Assembly: GCA_004555405.1 (NCBI GenBank)
Contig: SFIE01000007.1
Location: 1-64,000, forward strand
Length of the DNA: 64,000 nucleotides
Source of the DNA: Subdoligranulum sp.
GTDB lineage: Bacteria; Bacillota; Clostridia; Oscillospirales; Ruminococcaceae
Reading direction: 5' to 3'
The notes beneath the pieces are model-generated. The model saw nothing but the letters and a program-made list of their open reading frames with translations, was not told the origin of the DNA and did no database searches. Below, one piece after another: positions 43,738 through 52,455 of this stretch. A program made the position numbers and the translations under genes. Numbering within the stretch: position 1 is the first letter of the stretch; every line of letters begins with the position of its first letter.

Positions 43738-45669
43738 TTATCTATACGATTTGCGATACAATTCGTAGCCAATCTCTTTCAGATAATCCGGCACATTGCG
43801 CACGCTGGCGCGAATAAACTCCCGGGTGCTTTCCTCCAGCTCGCTGTACGGCACCATATCCGGGCTGATCTTCAGCTGATGGTCTTTTTTGCCGCAGCGC
43901 CAGCCGTCGGCCAGCTTGTCCTTCAGCCAGCGCTCATGCTCCAGCTCGGAAAGTTCTTCCAGCACCGGGCCGTACAGCTCGGTGATGGTATCGCTGGCGC
44001 CCTCCAGCACGGGGCGCAGGCCCACATCGAAATCAAAGGACTGCAGCTGCTCGCCCAGATAGCGGATCTGCGAGCGGTGGCCCTCTTTAAAGAATTCGTC
44101 CAGCTGGGCCCAATCGGCCATTTCGGGCTCATGGTAAATTTCTTCCAGCTCCTCGGGCCCTGCGCCCAGGCGCTTGGCCTCGGCCAAATGCTGCTCGCGA
44201 TATTTTTCGTGCGCCGTCCATGCGTACTGCTCCACCATATCGCCCATCACCTGCTCAAAGCTGAGCTTGCGCATAAAGTCCTTCACATCCAGATGAATGT
44301 CCAGCTGGGCGGCCAGCGGCAGGCAGCTGGGGGTGTAGCGATTGGCCCCGGCCAGGCGGCTCATGCCCAAAATAAATTCGATGGATCGGCTGCCGTGGCG
44401 ATATTCCGAAACCCGCAGCAGCGACGAAAGCAGCCCCCGGGAAATTTCGGCCATGCCGTCGTGGCAAATGCCGGGCACGCTTTTCAGCACCAGATCGCGC
44501 AGCAGCATGGCGCGGCGGATAATGTGCTTGCGGTCGGTCACTTCGTTCATGTTGGGGCCCTTGATGTTCAGAATGCCCTTGAGGCGGCTTACAAAATCGG
44601 GGCCCTTTACGGCCTTGAACGCGGCGATAGCCTCAGCATCCTCGCCCGGCAAAAAGCTTTGGAACGAGCTTGCCGTGCCGCCCGCAAACACAAACACAGC
44701 GCCCTGCACCGGGTACTGGCAGCCGTCCATGGTGTATTCGCCGTCCTGCATGGGGGCCAGGAAATACCGCAGCCAGCCGCGGCTGATGCCGCCAAGCTCG
44801 CTGTCGAATTCATCAAAGAACACCAGCGGGATCTTTTCGGGCGGGCACTGCAGCGCCTGATGCATGGCCGTAAACAATTCGCTCACCGAGCTGTACTGGG
44901 AAAGATTCAGCGAAGAAATGGCATAGCGCCCGCGGCTGAGGGCGATCTGGCGCACGCCAAAGCTTTTGCCCGAGCCCGGAGGGCCGAACACCGCCACCGA
45001 AATGGGCTTGGGGTATTCCCCTTCGGCGCGATGGTCGTAGTGATAAATATACTCATCCAGCAGGCCCTTGATGGTGTGGTAGTTTTCGATTTCGTCACGG
45101 TCCACCGTAGAAAGGGCGCGGTAGCGGCACACCGGCACATGGCGGAACAATTCGCCGGTGCCCATCAGCACAATGCGCTGGGCCACAGCCAGATAGCCGC
45201 CGGGCTGGCTTTTGCAATATTCATCCAGAATGCTGAAGGGTGCCACCCCGCTGATCAGGGTCTTGGTGCTGCGCTCGGGCACACGCACACGGCTCACCTC
45301 GCCCAGCTCCAGCTTTTCATACAGGCGCTGCAGCACCGGATACAGCGGCGCATCCGGGGCCAGGGTGCGCTGTTCGCTGCAGTTGGGGGTGAAGATCAGA
45401 TACCACTTGCCGTCCTCACATTCCAAAACGCCCTGCTCGTTGAGCAGCACGGCCATATCCTTGCGGGTGTGCAGCGTGCGCAGGCCATCGCTGACGGCCA
45501 GCTGCATCAAAAATGCATCCACCGTGTTTTCATACGAAATGCCGCGCCCAATGGGATAGTCCAGCTGGCGCAGATGCTCCATCTGCAGCAGGGGGATCTT
45601 ATCCCCGCCAAAGCAAATGCTCATGGGCTGATCGGCACGATATTGCACATACGAAGCTTCCGATTTCAT
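43738..45669 (-). CDS. AAA+ ATPase with C-terminal RyR domain
   Basis: 643 residues. An N-terminal region of about 215 residues of unknown fold precedes the AAA+ core: Walker A FGPPGSGKS with Lys235, Walker B LVFFDEFDSE with Asp286-Glu287, sensor-like VFVFAGGTASS. Residues 573-643 match the RyR domain: LEHERWLKDKLADGW, ISPDMVPYSELEEST and NVPDYLKEIGYELYR. RyR domains occur in eukaryotic ryanodine receptors and in bacterial proteins, where their ligand is mostly unknown. ATG 45669 has AAAGGA nine bases upstream. First of three minus-strand genes, followed by an NhaC antiporter. Possible roles: ligand-gated remodelling, ion-linked stress response or defence (inference). Confidence 0.88.
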   Translation of the reverse strand: MKSEASYVQYRADQPMSICFGGDKIPLLQMEHLRQLDYPIGRGISYENTVDAFLMQLAVSDGLRTLHTRKDMAVLLNEQGVLECEDGKWYLIFTPNCSEQRTLAPDAPLYPVLQRLYEKLELGEVSRVRVPERSTKTLISGVAPFSILDEYCKSQPGGYLAVAQRIVLMGTGELFRHVPVCRYRALSTVDRDEIENYHTIKGLLDEYIYHYDHRAEGEYPKPISVAVFGPPGSGKSFGVRQIALSRGRYAISSLNLSQYSSVSELFTAMHQALQCPPEKIPLVFFDEFDSELGGISRGWLRYFLAPMQDGEYTMDGCQYPVQGAVFVFAGGTASSFQSFLPGEDAEAIAAFKAVKGPDFVSRLKGILNIKGPNMNEVTDRKHIIRRAMLLRDLVLKSVPGICHDGMAEISRGLLSSLLRVSEYRHGSRSIEFILGMSRLAGANRYTPSCLPLAAQLDIHLDVKDFMRKLSFEQVMGDMVEQYAWTAHEKYREQHLAEAKRLGAGPEELEEIYHEPEMADWAQLDEFFKEGHRSQIRYLGEQLQSFDFDVGLRPVLEGASDTITELYGPVLEELSELEHERWLKDKLADGWRCGKKDHQLKISPDMVPYSELEESTREFIRASVRNVPDYLKEIGYELYRKSYR

Positions 45670-45802
45670 GGCATGGGTTCCTTTCTCATGGCATTGCCGC
45701 ACAGTGCCTGCCCCAAGGGCCTGCGTTTTGTTTTTGTGATCTGCGGCAGGTGCCTTATTTTCAGAGATTTGTGATCTCGTTTGGATTTCATGGGTTTTCC
45801 TG

Positions 45803-45831
45803 TTGTTTTTAGAGTATCATTTTACTATAAT
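45803..45831 (+). promoter_or_regulatory. Promoter of proBA
   Basis: TTGTTT (45803-45808), 17-bp spacer, TATAAT (45826-45831), about 65 bp before proB. The divergent gap to the AAA-RyR gene also contains GCATTGCCGCAC at 45691-45702. Confidence 0.7.
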
Positions 45832-45897
45832 AAAAGCAATAAAAGCAAATCATTTTCTTATGCTTTTAGATTTTTACCGGAGGGGAGTGTTTCTGAT

Positions 45898-46680
45898 ATG
45901 AGGATCGTTGTAAAAGTTGGCACCAGCACTCTGGCCCACGCCACCGGGCGGCTGAATGTGCGCCATGTGGAAGAGCTTGTAAAAGTGCTGAGTGATCTGA
46001 AAAACGCCGGCCATGAGGTTTTGCTGGTTTCCAGCGGTGCCATTGGCATGGGTGTGGGCAAGCTGGGGCTGTCCGCCCGCCCCGCCGATATGCCCGGCAA
46101 ACAGGCCGCAGCCGCCGTGGGCCAGTGCGAATTGATGTACACCTACGATAAGCTGTTTGGCGAATACAACCACACCGTGGCCCAGATCCTGCTCACGGGC
46201 GACGATCTGGAGCATGACGACCGCCGTAAAAATTTTGAAAACACGCTGTTCCGCCTGCTGGAGCTGGGCGCACTGCCCATTTTAAACGAAAACGATACCA
46301 TGGCCACCGCCGAGATCGCCGTGGGCGACAACGACAGTCTGGCCGCCATTGTTTCCACCTGCGCCAAGGCCGACCTGCTGGTGCTGCTGAGCGATATCGA
46401 AGGGCTGTACACCGCCGATCCCCGCAAGGACCCGAACGCCAAGCTGATCCACACCGTTGAGCGCCTTACCCCGCAGATCATGGCACTGGGCGGCGGGGCA
46501 GGCAGCAGCCAGGGCACCGGCGGCATGGCCACCAAGCTGAGCGCTGCCGCCACCTGCACCTCGGAGGGCATTGACATGGTGATCACCAACGGTGCAAAGC
46601 CCTCGGTTTTGTATGACATTGTGGAGGGCAAGCCCATCGGCACCCGTTTTCTGGGCATAAAGGGGGAACACAACACATGA
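45898..46680 (+). CDS. proB: Glutamate 5-kinase, short form without PUA domain
   Basis: 260 residues. The amino acid kinase fold is complete: VVKVGTSTL, LLVSSGAIGMGVG, NENDTMATAEIAVGDNDSLA and GTGGMATKLSAA. The C-terminal PUA domain of the 367-residue E. coli enzyme is missing, as in many Firmicutes. It makes glutamyl-5-phosphate for proline. ATG 45898 follows GGAGGGGAG. Its stop overlaps the proA start (ATGA); proC lies 6.5 kb away. Confidence 0.96.
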   Translation: MRIVVKVGTSTLAHATGRLNVRHVEELVKVLSDLKNAGHEVLLVSSGAIGMGVGKLGLSARPADMPGKQAAAAVGQCELMYTYDKLFGEYNHTVAQILLTGDDLEHDDRRKNFENTLFRLLELGALPILNENDTMATAEIAVGDNDSLAAIVSTCAKADLLVLLSDIEGLYTADPRKDPNAKLIHTVERLTPQIMALGGGAGSSQGTGGMATKLSAAATCTSEGIDMVITNGAKPSVLYDIVEGKPIGTRFLGIKGEHNT

Positions 46681-47933
46681 AAACCACACAGCAGATCTTA
46701 CAGGCCGCCAAGGCCGTTTCGCTGGCCCTGCCGCTGACCACCGATGCCAAAAATCAGGCATTGCTGGCCATGGCCGACCTGCTGGTGGCACAGCAAAATG
46801 TGATTCTGGAAGCCAACGCGCAGGACATGGACGCCGCCCGCGGGCATATCAGCGAGGTGATGCTGGACCGCCTGCTGCTCACCTCGGCACGCATTGCCGC
46901 CATGGCGCAGGGCATTCGGCAGGTGGCCGCCCTGCCTGACCCTGTGGGCAAGGCGCTGGCCACCCACACCACCCCCGGCGGCCTGCTGATCGAAAAAACC
47001 GCCGTGCCCATGGGCGTGGTGGCCATCATTTACGAAAGCCGCCCCAATGTGACCAGCGATGCCGCCGCTCTGGCGCTGAAAAGCGGCAATGTGTGCGTTT
47101 TGCGCAGCGGCAAGGAGGCATGGCACAGCGCCAACGCCATTGTGAATGTGCTGCAGGAGGCTTTGCGCAGCCGCGGCCTTGCCCCTGAGTATATCCAGCT
47201 GGTGCAGGACACCACCCGCCAGAGCGCTGCCGAGCTGATGACCGCCGTGGGCCTTGTGGATCTGCTGATCCCCCGCGGCGGCGCAGGGCTGATCCGCGCC
47301 TGTGTGGAAAACGCCCGGGTGCCCTGCATTCAAACCGGCACCGGCATTTGCCATGTGTATGTGGATGCCGCCGCCGATCAGGACATGGCGCTTGCCATCA
47401 TTGAAAACGCCAAAACCAGCCGCCCCAGCGTGTGCAACGCCGAGGAAGTGTGCCTGGTGCATCGGGCGATCGCCGCCGAGTTTTTGCCCAAGCTGCACCA
47501 GCGCCTGGTCACGCAGCGCACGGCGCACGGCCTTGCCCCTGTGGAGCTGCGCCTGTGCCCGCAGGCAGCGGCCGTGATCCCGGGCACACCCGCCGGGCCG
47601 CAGGACTTTGACACCGAATTCCTGGATTACATTTTGGCCGTAAAGGTTGTGGAGGATGTGTTTGAGGCAGCGCGCCATATCGCCGCCCATTCCACCCACC
47701 ACAGTGAAGCCATCATCACCCAGGACGAATGCGCCGCACGCTACTTTACCCAAGCGGTGGACAGCGCCGCCGTGTATGTGAACGCCAGCACCCGCTTTAC
47801 GGACGGCGGCGAGTTCGGCCTTGGCTGCGAAATGGGCATCTCCACCCAAAAGCTGCACGCCCGCGGCCCCATGGGGCTGGCCGAGCTGTGCAGCTACAAA
47901 TACATCATTCGCGGCAGCGGCCAGATCCGCTGA
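46677..47933 (+). CDS. proA: Gamma-glutamyl phosphate reductase
   Basis: 418 residues, aldehyde dehydrogenase fold. The catalytic Cys is in RPSVCNAEE; PMGVVAIIYESRPNVTSDA, LIPRGGAGLIRAC and TRFTDGGEFGLGCEMGISTQ are typical. It reduces glutamyl-5-phosphate to the semialdehyde with NADPH. Translationally coupled to proB. Confidence 0.98.
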   Translation: MKTTQQILQAAKAVSLALPLTTDAKNQALLAMADLLVAQQNVILEANAQDMDAARGHISEVMLDRLLLTSARIAAMAQGIRQVAALPDPVGKALATHTTPGGLLIEKTAVPMGVVAIIYESRPNVTSDAAALALKSGNVCVLRSGKEAWHSANAIVNVLQEALRSRGLAPEYIQLVQDTTRQSAAELMTAVGLVDLLIPRGGAGLIRACVENARVPCIQTGTGICHVYVDAAADQDMALAIIENAKTSRPSVCNAEEVCLVHRAIAAEFLPKLHQRLVTQRTAHGLAPVELRLCPQAAAVIPGTPAGPQDFDTEFLDYILAVKVVEDVFEAARHIAAHSTHHSEAIITQDECAARYFTQAVDSAAVYVNASTRFTDGGEFGLGCEMGISTQKLHARGPMGLAELCSYKYIIRGSGQIR

Positions 47934-47959
47934 GCATTTTTACAGAAAAATATTTTAGC

Positions 47960-48003
47960 GCATTGCCGCACACGCCCCCAACGCGAGAGCCGTGCGGCAA
48001 TGC
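47960..48003. terminator. 12-bp hairpin between proA and feoAB
   Basis: GCATTGCCGCAC (47960-47971) pairs perfectly with GTGCGGCAATGC (47992-48003) across 20 bases. Only TTT follows, so it may be a weak terminator. The same 12-mer occurs at 45691-45702, and it resembles the MITE ends (10 of 12 when GGCAATACCGCA is compared with GGCATTGCCGCA). Confidence 0.5.
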
Positions 48004-48039
48004 TTTGGGATAGGAATGGAAAAGAAGGAAACCGAATCT

Positions 48040-50412
48040 ATGACACTGGCTGATTTACAAGTAGGGCAGGACGCTGTTTTGCGCGCCATCGGCGGCAAGG
48101 GCGAACTGCGCCATCATTTGCTGGATATGGGCCTTACCCCGGGCACCGAGGTAACACTGCGCAAAGTGGCCCCCATGGGCGACCCCATTGAAGTGGAGCT
48201 GCGCGGGTACGAGCTTACCCTGCGCCTGGAAGACGCCGCACAGATCGAGGTGGAAAACATCCACGAAACCGACCGCGCGCAGCGCAGCGAATCGCGCCAT
48301 GCGCCCATTCCCCACCCCGGTGTGGGCGAATTGCACCGTGCCCCCAGCTATCGTGACCGCAAGCTGGGCGCTGAGATTGCCAAGGGCCAGCCCCTGCATT
48401 TTGCCCTGGCAGGCAACCAGAATTGCGGCAAAACCACCCTGTTCAATCAGCTTACCGGCTCTAACCAGCACGTAGGCAATTTCCCCGGCGTTACGGTGGA
48501 CCGTAAGGACGGCGTGATCCGCGGCCATGAAGAGGCCACGGTGACCGACCTGCCCGGCATCTACTCGCTTTCGCCCTATTCCAGCGAGGAGATCGTGACC
48601 CGCGATTTTCTTTTGAACACCCACCCGGACGGCATCATCAACATTGTGGATGCCACCAACATTGAGCGCAACCTGTATCTCACCATGCAGCTGATGGAGC
48701 TGGGCATCCCCATGGTGCTGGCCCTCAACATGATGGACGAAGTGCGCGCCAACGGCGGCACCGTGATGGTAAACCAGCTGGAGGAATTGCTGGGCGTGCC
48801 CGTGGTGCCCATTGCCGCCGCCAAAAACGAGGGCATTCACGAGCTGATAGATCATGCGCTGCATGTTGCCCGCCACCGGGAATGCCCGGGCCGCATTGAT
48901 TTCTGCGATGCCGCCGACGGCCAAAAGGGCGCAGTGCATCGCTGCATCCATGCGGTGACCCACCTGATCGAAGACCATGCCCAGCGCGCCGGGCTGCCCG
49001 TTCGCTTTGCGGCCACCAAACTGGTAGAGGGCGATATCCTGATCGAAAAGGCGCTGGAGCTTGACGAAAACGAGCGGGATCTTTTGGGCCACACCATCGC
49101 CGAGCTGGAAAGCGAGACCGGGCTGGACCGGGAGGCTGCACTGGCGGATATGCGCTTTAACTTTATTGAGCGCCTGTGCGAAAAAACCGTGGTGCATCCC
49201 GGGGAAAGCCTGGAGCACAAGCGCAGCGTGGCCATTGACCGGATTCTCACCGGAAAATACACCGCCATTCCCTGCTTTATGTGCATTATGGCGTTTGTGT
49301 TCTGGATGACCTTTGGCGGCATAGGCGCTTTGCTGAGCGATGCCATGACCCTTGGCATCGACACCCTCACCCGTGTTGTGGACAGCGGCCTTACCGCATG
49401 GCAGATCAACCCCGTGGTACACAGCCTTGTGATTGACGGCGTGTTTGCGGGCGTGGGCAGCGTGCTCAGCTTTTTGCCCGTGATCGTAACCCTGTTCTTC
49501 TTTCTTTCGATCCTCGAGGACACCGGTTACATGGCGCGTGTGGCCTTTGTGATGGATCAGCTTTTGCGCCGCATCGGCCTTTCGGGCCGCAGCTTTGTGC
49601 CCATGCTGATCGGTTTTGGCTGCTCGGTGCCCGCCATTATGGCCACCCGCACCCTTTCCAGTGACCGTGACCGCAAAATGACCATTCTGCTCACACCGTT
49701 TATGAGCTGCTCGGCCAAGCTGCCCATTTATGCGCTGTTCACCTCGGCGTTTTTCCCTCGCCCTTTGCGCCCGCTTGTAATGATCGGGCTGTATCTGGCA
49801 GGCATTCTGTGCGGCATTCTGTATGCGCTGATCTTAAAGATCACGCGCTACAAGGGCGAGCCTGTGCCCTTTGTGATGGAATTGCCCAACTATCGTTTTC
49901 CCTCGGCGCGCAGCGTGGGCCAGCTGATCTGGGAAAAAGCGCGCGACTTTTTGCAAAAAGCCTTCACCATTATCTTTGTGGCCACGGTGATCATCTGGTT
50001 TATGCAAACCTTTGATGTGCGCCTGAATGTGGCCCAGTCGCCGGATTCCTGCCTGCTGGCGCTGGTGGGCAGCTGGGTAGCGCCCGTGTTCCGCCCCTTG
50101 GGCTTTGGCGACTGGCGTGTTTCGGCTGCGCTGATCACCGGCTTTACCGCCAAGGAGAGCGTGGTTTCCACCCTCACGGTGCTGTTGGGCGGCGATACGG
50201 CCAGCCTTTCGGCCATGTTCACCCCCGGCACCGCATTGGTGTTTTTGGTGTTCACGCTGCTGTACACCCCCTGTGTGGCAGCCATTGCCGCCGCCCGGCG
50301 TGAGCTGGGCAGCAAGCGCGCCGCCGCCGGTGTGGTGCTGATGCAGTGCGGCATTGCCTGGGCGGCAGCCTTTGCCGTACACACCCTGCTGCTGGCTGCC
50401 GGCGTGGTGTAA
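48040..50412 (+). CDS. feoB: Ferrous iron transporter, FeoA-FeoB fusion
   Basis: 790 residues. Residues 1-80 are a FeoA SH3-like domain (LRHHLLDMGLTPGTEVTLRK). The FeoB G domain follows: GNQNCGKTT with Lys131, NFPGVTVDRKDG, DLPGIYSLSPYS and LNMMDE. The membrane part has the two Gate regions with GFGCSVPAIMATRTL and SCSAKLPIYALF, and GFTAKESVVSTL. It imports Fe2+ under anaerobic conditions. ATG 48040 with GAAGGAA upstream is preferred to ATG 48016, which is almost on top of its own purine-rich motif. No FeoC or iron regulator is adjacent. Confidence 0.96.
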   Translation: MTLADLQVGQDAVLRAIGGKGELRHHLLDMGLTPGTEVTLRKVAPMGDPIEVELRGYELTLRLEDAAQIEVENIHETDRAQRSESRHAPIPHPGVGELHRAPSYRDRKLGAEIAKGQPLHFALAGNQNCGKTTLFNQLTGSNQHVGNFPGVTVDRKDGVIRGHEEATVTDLPGIYSLSPYSSEEIVTRDFLLNTHPDGIINIVDATNIERNLYLTMQLMELGIPMVLALNMMDEVRANGGTVMVNQLEELLGVPVVPIAAAKNEGIHELIDHALHVARHRECPGRIDFCDAADGQKGAVHRCIHAVTHLIEDHAQRAGLPVRFAATKLVEGDILIEKALELDENERDLLGHTIAELESETGLDREAALADMRFNFIERLCEKTVVHPGESLEHKRSVAIDRILTGKYTAIPCFMCIMAFVFWMTFGGIGALLSDAMTLGIDTLTRVVDSGLTAWQINPVVHSLVIDGVFAGVGSVLSFLPVIVTLFFFLSILEDTGYMARVAFVMDQLLRRIGLSGRSFVPMLIGFGCSVPAIMATRTLSSDRDRKMTILLTPFMSCSAKLPIYALFTSAFFPRPLRPLVMIGLYLAGILCGILYALILKITRYKGEPVPFVMELPNYRFPSARSVGQLIWEKARDFLQKAFTIIFVATVIIWFMQTFDVRLNVAQSPDSCLLALVGSWVAPVFRPLGFGDWRVSAALITGFTAKESVVSTLTVLLGGDTASLSAMFTPGTALVFLVFTLLYTPCVAAIAAARRELGSKRAAAGVVLMQCGIAWAAAFAVHTLLLAAGVV

Positions 50413-50430
50413 ATCGGTTTTTCCTGCAAA

Positions 50431-50475
50431 AAAAAGTATGTGCTGGCGGTTTTCAGCCGCAGGCACATACTTTTT
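50431..50475 (+). terminator. Terminator of feoAB
   Basis: AAAAAGTATGTGC (50431-50443) pairs with GCACATACTTTTT (50463-50475), with a nested GCGG/CCGC step. Confidence 0.85.
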
Positions 50476-50566
50476 GTTTTATCTGTTCTCTTTTTCGCTC
50501 AGGCGGCGGTATAAAAAGCCCGGCCCATTCAGAAGTTTCCTTCATTATAAGGATTTCAGGCTTCGG

Positions 50567-50595
50567 TTGCAATATTTTTACGGGCTTGGTATACT
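50567..50595 (+). promoter_or_regulatory. Promoter of coaBC
   Basis: TTGCAA (50567-50572), 17-bp spacer, TATACT (50590-50595), 60 bp before the start. Confidence 0.7.
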
Positions 50596-50654
50596 GATTT
50601 TGTTGATGAAATCCGGGCCACTGCGCCCGATCCCATAAAACGGAGGCAGCCAAT

Positions 50655-51872
50655 ATGGAAAATCTTGCCGGAAAATGTGTGGTGCTGGGCATCACCGGCG
50701 GCATTGCAGCCTACAAAATGGCCAATGTGGCCAGCGCCCTGCGCAAAACCGGGGCCGAGGTGCGCGTGATCATGACCAAAAACGCCACCAACTTTATCAC
50801 CCCCATCACCTTTGAAACCCTTACCGGGCAAAAGTGCATGGTGGATACCTTTGACCGTGACTTTAAATTTGAAGTGACTCATATCGAAACCGCCAAGGCC
50901 GCCGATCTGATCCTGATCGCCCCGGCCACCGCCAATGTGATCGCCAAAATGGCGCACGGCATTGCCGACGATATGCTCACCACCGTGGTGCTGGCCGCCC
51001 GCTGCCCCAAGCTGGTAAGCCCCGCCATGAACACCGGTATGCTGGAAAACCCCATCACTCAGGACAATCTGAAAACGCTGGAAAAATACGGCTTCGGCAT
51101 TATTCCCAGCGAAAGCGGCGTGCTGGCCTGCAAGGATAAGGGCTCGGGCCGCCTGCCCAAAGAGGAAGTGCTGCTGGACTATATTTACCGCGAGCTGGCA
51201 CGCCCCAAGGATATGCAGGGCCTTCGCGTGACGGTTACCGCCGGGCCCACCCAGGAATCTCTTGACCCCGTGCGCTATCTCACCAACCACAGCACGGGCC
51301 GCATGGGCTATGCCATTGCCCGCGAGGCCATGCTGCGCGGTGCCGAGGTAACGCTGATCAGCGGGCCGGTTTCCCTTGCGCCGCCGCCGTTTGTAAAGGT
51401 GGTACCCGTTGTAACGGCACAGGATATGTTTGAGGCTGTGGCCGCCCGCCTGAACGACACCGACATTCTGATCAAAGCGGCTGCCGTGGCCGATTACCGC
51501 CCCGCCCATGTGGCCGAGGACAAGATCAAAAAAACCGGCGCGGGCGATTTGAATCAGCTGGCGCTTGAGCGCACGCAGGATATTCTGGGCTGGGTGGCAC
51601 AGCACCGCCACGAAGGGCTGTATGTGTGCGGCTTCAGCATGGAAACCCAGAATATGCTGGAAAATTCGGCTGCCAAGCTGGAAAAGAAAAAGCTGGACAT
51701 GGTGGTGGCCAACAACCTGAAGGTGGCCGGGGCCGGCTTTGGCGTGGATACCAACGTGGTGACCCTGATCACCAAAAACGGCGCGCAGGAGCTGCCGCTG
51801 ATGAGCAAAAACGAGGTGGCAGGCCAGCTGTTGAGCGCCATTCTGCGCCAGCGCGGCGGATGCCCCGCCTGA
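50655..51872 (+). CDS. coaBC: Bifunctional phosphopantothenoylcysteine decarboxylase/phosphopantothenate-cysteine ligase
   Basis: 405 residues. The FMN-dependent decarboxylase half has GITGGIAAYK, the active His76 in VTHIETAKAAD, PAMNTGMLENP and the Cys of SGVLACKDKGSGR. The ligase half has TAGPTQESLDPVRYLTNHST and the AAVADYRP and KIKKTG elements. It carries out two steps of coenzyme A synthesis. Single gene with its own promoter. Confidence 0.98.
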   Translation: MENLAGKCVVLGITGGIAAYKMANVASALRKTGAEVRVIMTKNATNFITPITFETLTGQKCMVDTFDRDFKFEVTHIETAKAADLILIAPATANVIAKMAHGIADDMLTTVVLAARCPKLVSPAMNTGMLENPITQDNLKTLEKYGFGIIPSESGVLACKDKGSGRLPKEEVLLDYIYRELARPKDMQGLRVTVTAGPTQESLDPVRYLTNHSTGRMGYAIAREAMLRGAEVTLISGPVSLAPPPFVKVVPVVTAQDMFEAVAARLNDTDILIKAAAVADYRPAHVAEDKIKKTGAGDLNQLALERTQDILGWVAQHRHEGLYVCGFSMETQNMLENSAAKLEKKKLDMVVANNLKVAGAGFGVDTNVVTLITKNGAQELPLMSKNEVAGQLLSAILRQRGGCPA

Positions 51873-51947
51873 TAAACACGCCTCAAGGCCACCCGGCGGC
51901 TGCTGCGGCAGCCGCCCTTTTGCCGCAGGCTTCGCAGCACAAACCAA

Positions 51948-51979
51948 AAACACCCCGAAGCAAACGCTTCGGGGTGTTT
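51948..51979. terminator. Bidirectional terminator between coaBC and the tRNA genes
   Basis: AAACACCCCGAAGC (51948-51961) pairs with GCTTCGGGGTGTTT (51966-51979). On the minus strand the tail is TTTTTGG, suiting the tRNA transcript. Confidence 0.85.
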
Positions 51980-51981
51980 GA

Positions 51982-52057
51982 TGGCTGCTCCTGTCAGGCT
52001 CGAACTGACGACATCATGATTAACAGTCATGCGCTCTACCGACTGAGCTAAGGAGCA
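51982..52057 (-). tRNA. tRNA-Asn(GTT)
   Basis: 76 nt on the minus strand. Acceptor stem TGCTCCT/AGGAGCA, D arm GCTC..GAGC, anticodon loop CTGTTAA giving GTT, T arm GTCAG-TTCGAGC-CTGAC, discriminator G and encoded CCA. Confidence 0.97.
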
Positions 52058-52060
52058 ATG

Positions 52061-52135
52061 TGGTGACCCGTACCGGAATCGAACCGATGTTAACGGCGTG
52101 AGAGGCCGCTGTCTTAACCGCTTGACCAACGGGCC
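52061..52135 (-). tRNA. tRNA-Glu(CTC)
   Basis: 75 nt on the minus strand, 3 bp upstream of tRNA-Asn. Acceptor GGCCCGT/ACGGGTC (one G-T pair), anticodon CTC in CCTCTCA, T loop TTCGATT, encoded CCA. Both tRNAs read in one transcript. Confidence 0.95.
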
Positions 52136-52166
52136 GCAGAATCCCGGTGAAACCGGGAATTTATAT

Positions 52167-52288
52167 AAAAAAGCACAATGTGCTTTTTACAGGGGTGTTC
52201 TCCAGAGCAAAGCCCCGGAAAACTATATCAAATGCAGGGCGATCTGTGCGCCGCAGCATTTCAAAAAAGGTGGCTTCCTCAGAAGCCG
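52167..52288 (-). ncRNA. Candidate small RNA (or structured leader) upstream of tRNA-Glu
   Basis: About 122 nt on the minus strand between a near-consensus promoter (52295-52323) and a terminator-like hairpin AAAAAGCAC-ATT-GTGCTTTTTT (52188-52167). Inside are a perfect GGCTTC-TGAG-GAAGCC hairpin at the 5' end (52287-52272), an AAATGC/GCATTT-closed stem and a UCCGGGG/CUCUGGA stem. There is no open frame or SD. It could instead be a tRNA leader with an attenuator. I do not recognise an RNA family (not 4.5S, tmRNA or RNase P). With the two promoters this accounts for the 320-bp gap before 52456. Confidence 0.5.
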
Positions 52289-52294
52289 TTGACT

Positions 52295-52323
52295 ATAATA
52301 CCACAGCGTTTTCATAAAGTCAA
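52295..52323 (-). promoter_or_regulatory. Promoter of the small RNA/tRNA transcript
   Basis: Minus strand TTGACT (52318-52323), 17-bp spacer, TATTAT (52295-52300). Confidence 0.8.
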
Positions 52324-52387
52324 GCATAATTTTCAATTTTTTTACTCTTTTTTTATTTCTCCTCTGTTTTGCCCCTCGTGTTTTTTA

Positions 52388-52416
52388 TTGCCATTCCCGG
52401 GATAAGCTGGTACAAT
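52388..52416 (+). promoter_or_regulatory. Promoter of the Alpha-E/proC unit
   Basis: TTGCCA (52388-52393), 17-bp spacer, TACAAT (52411-52416), 40 bp before the start. Confidence 0.7.
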
Positions 52417-52455
52417 AAAAGCATATCGCTTCACTTTATTATAAGGAGGATCCTT

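Noticed and set aside
52141..52160. CCCGG hairpin next to tRNA-Glu as a terminator
   Set aside because: No T-run on the minus strand before the tRNA; more likely part of the tRNA leader or a processing signal.
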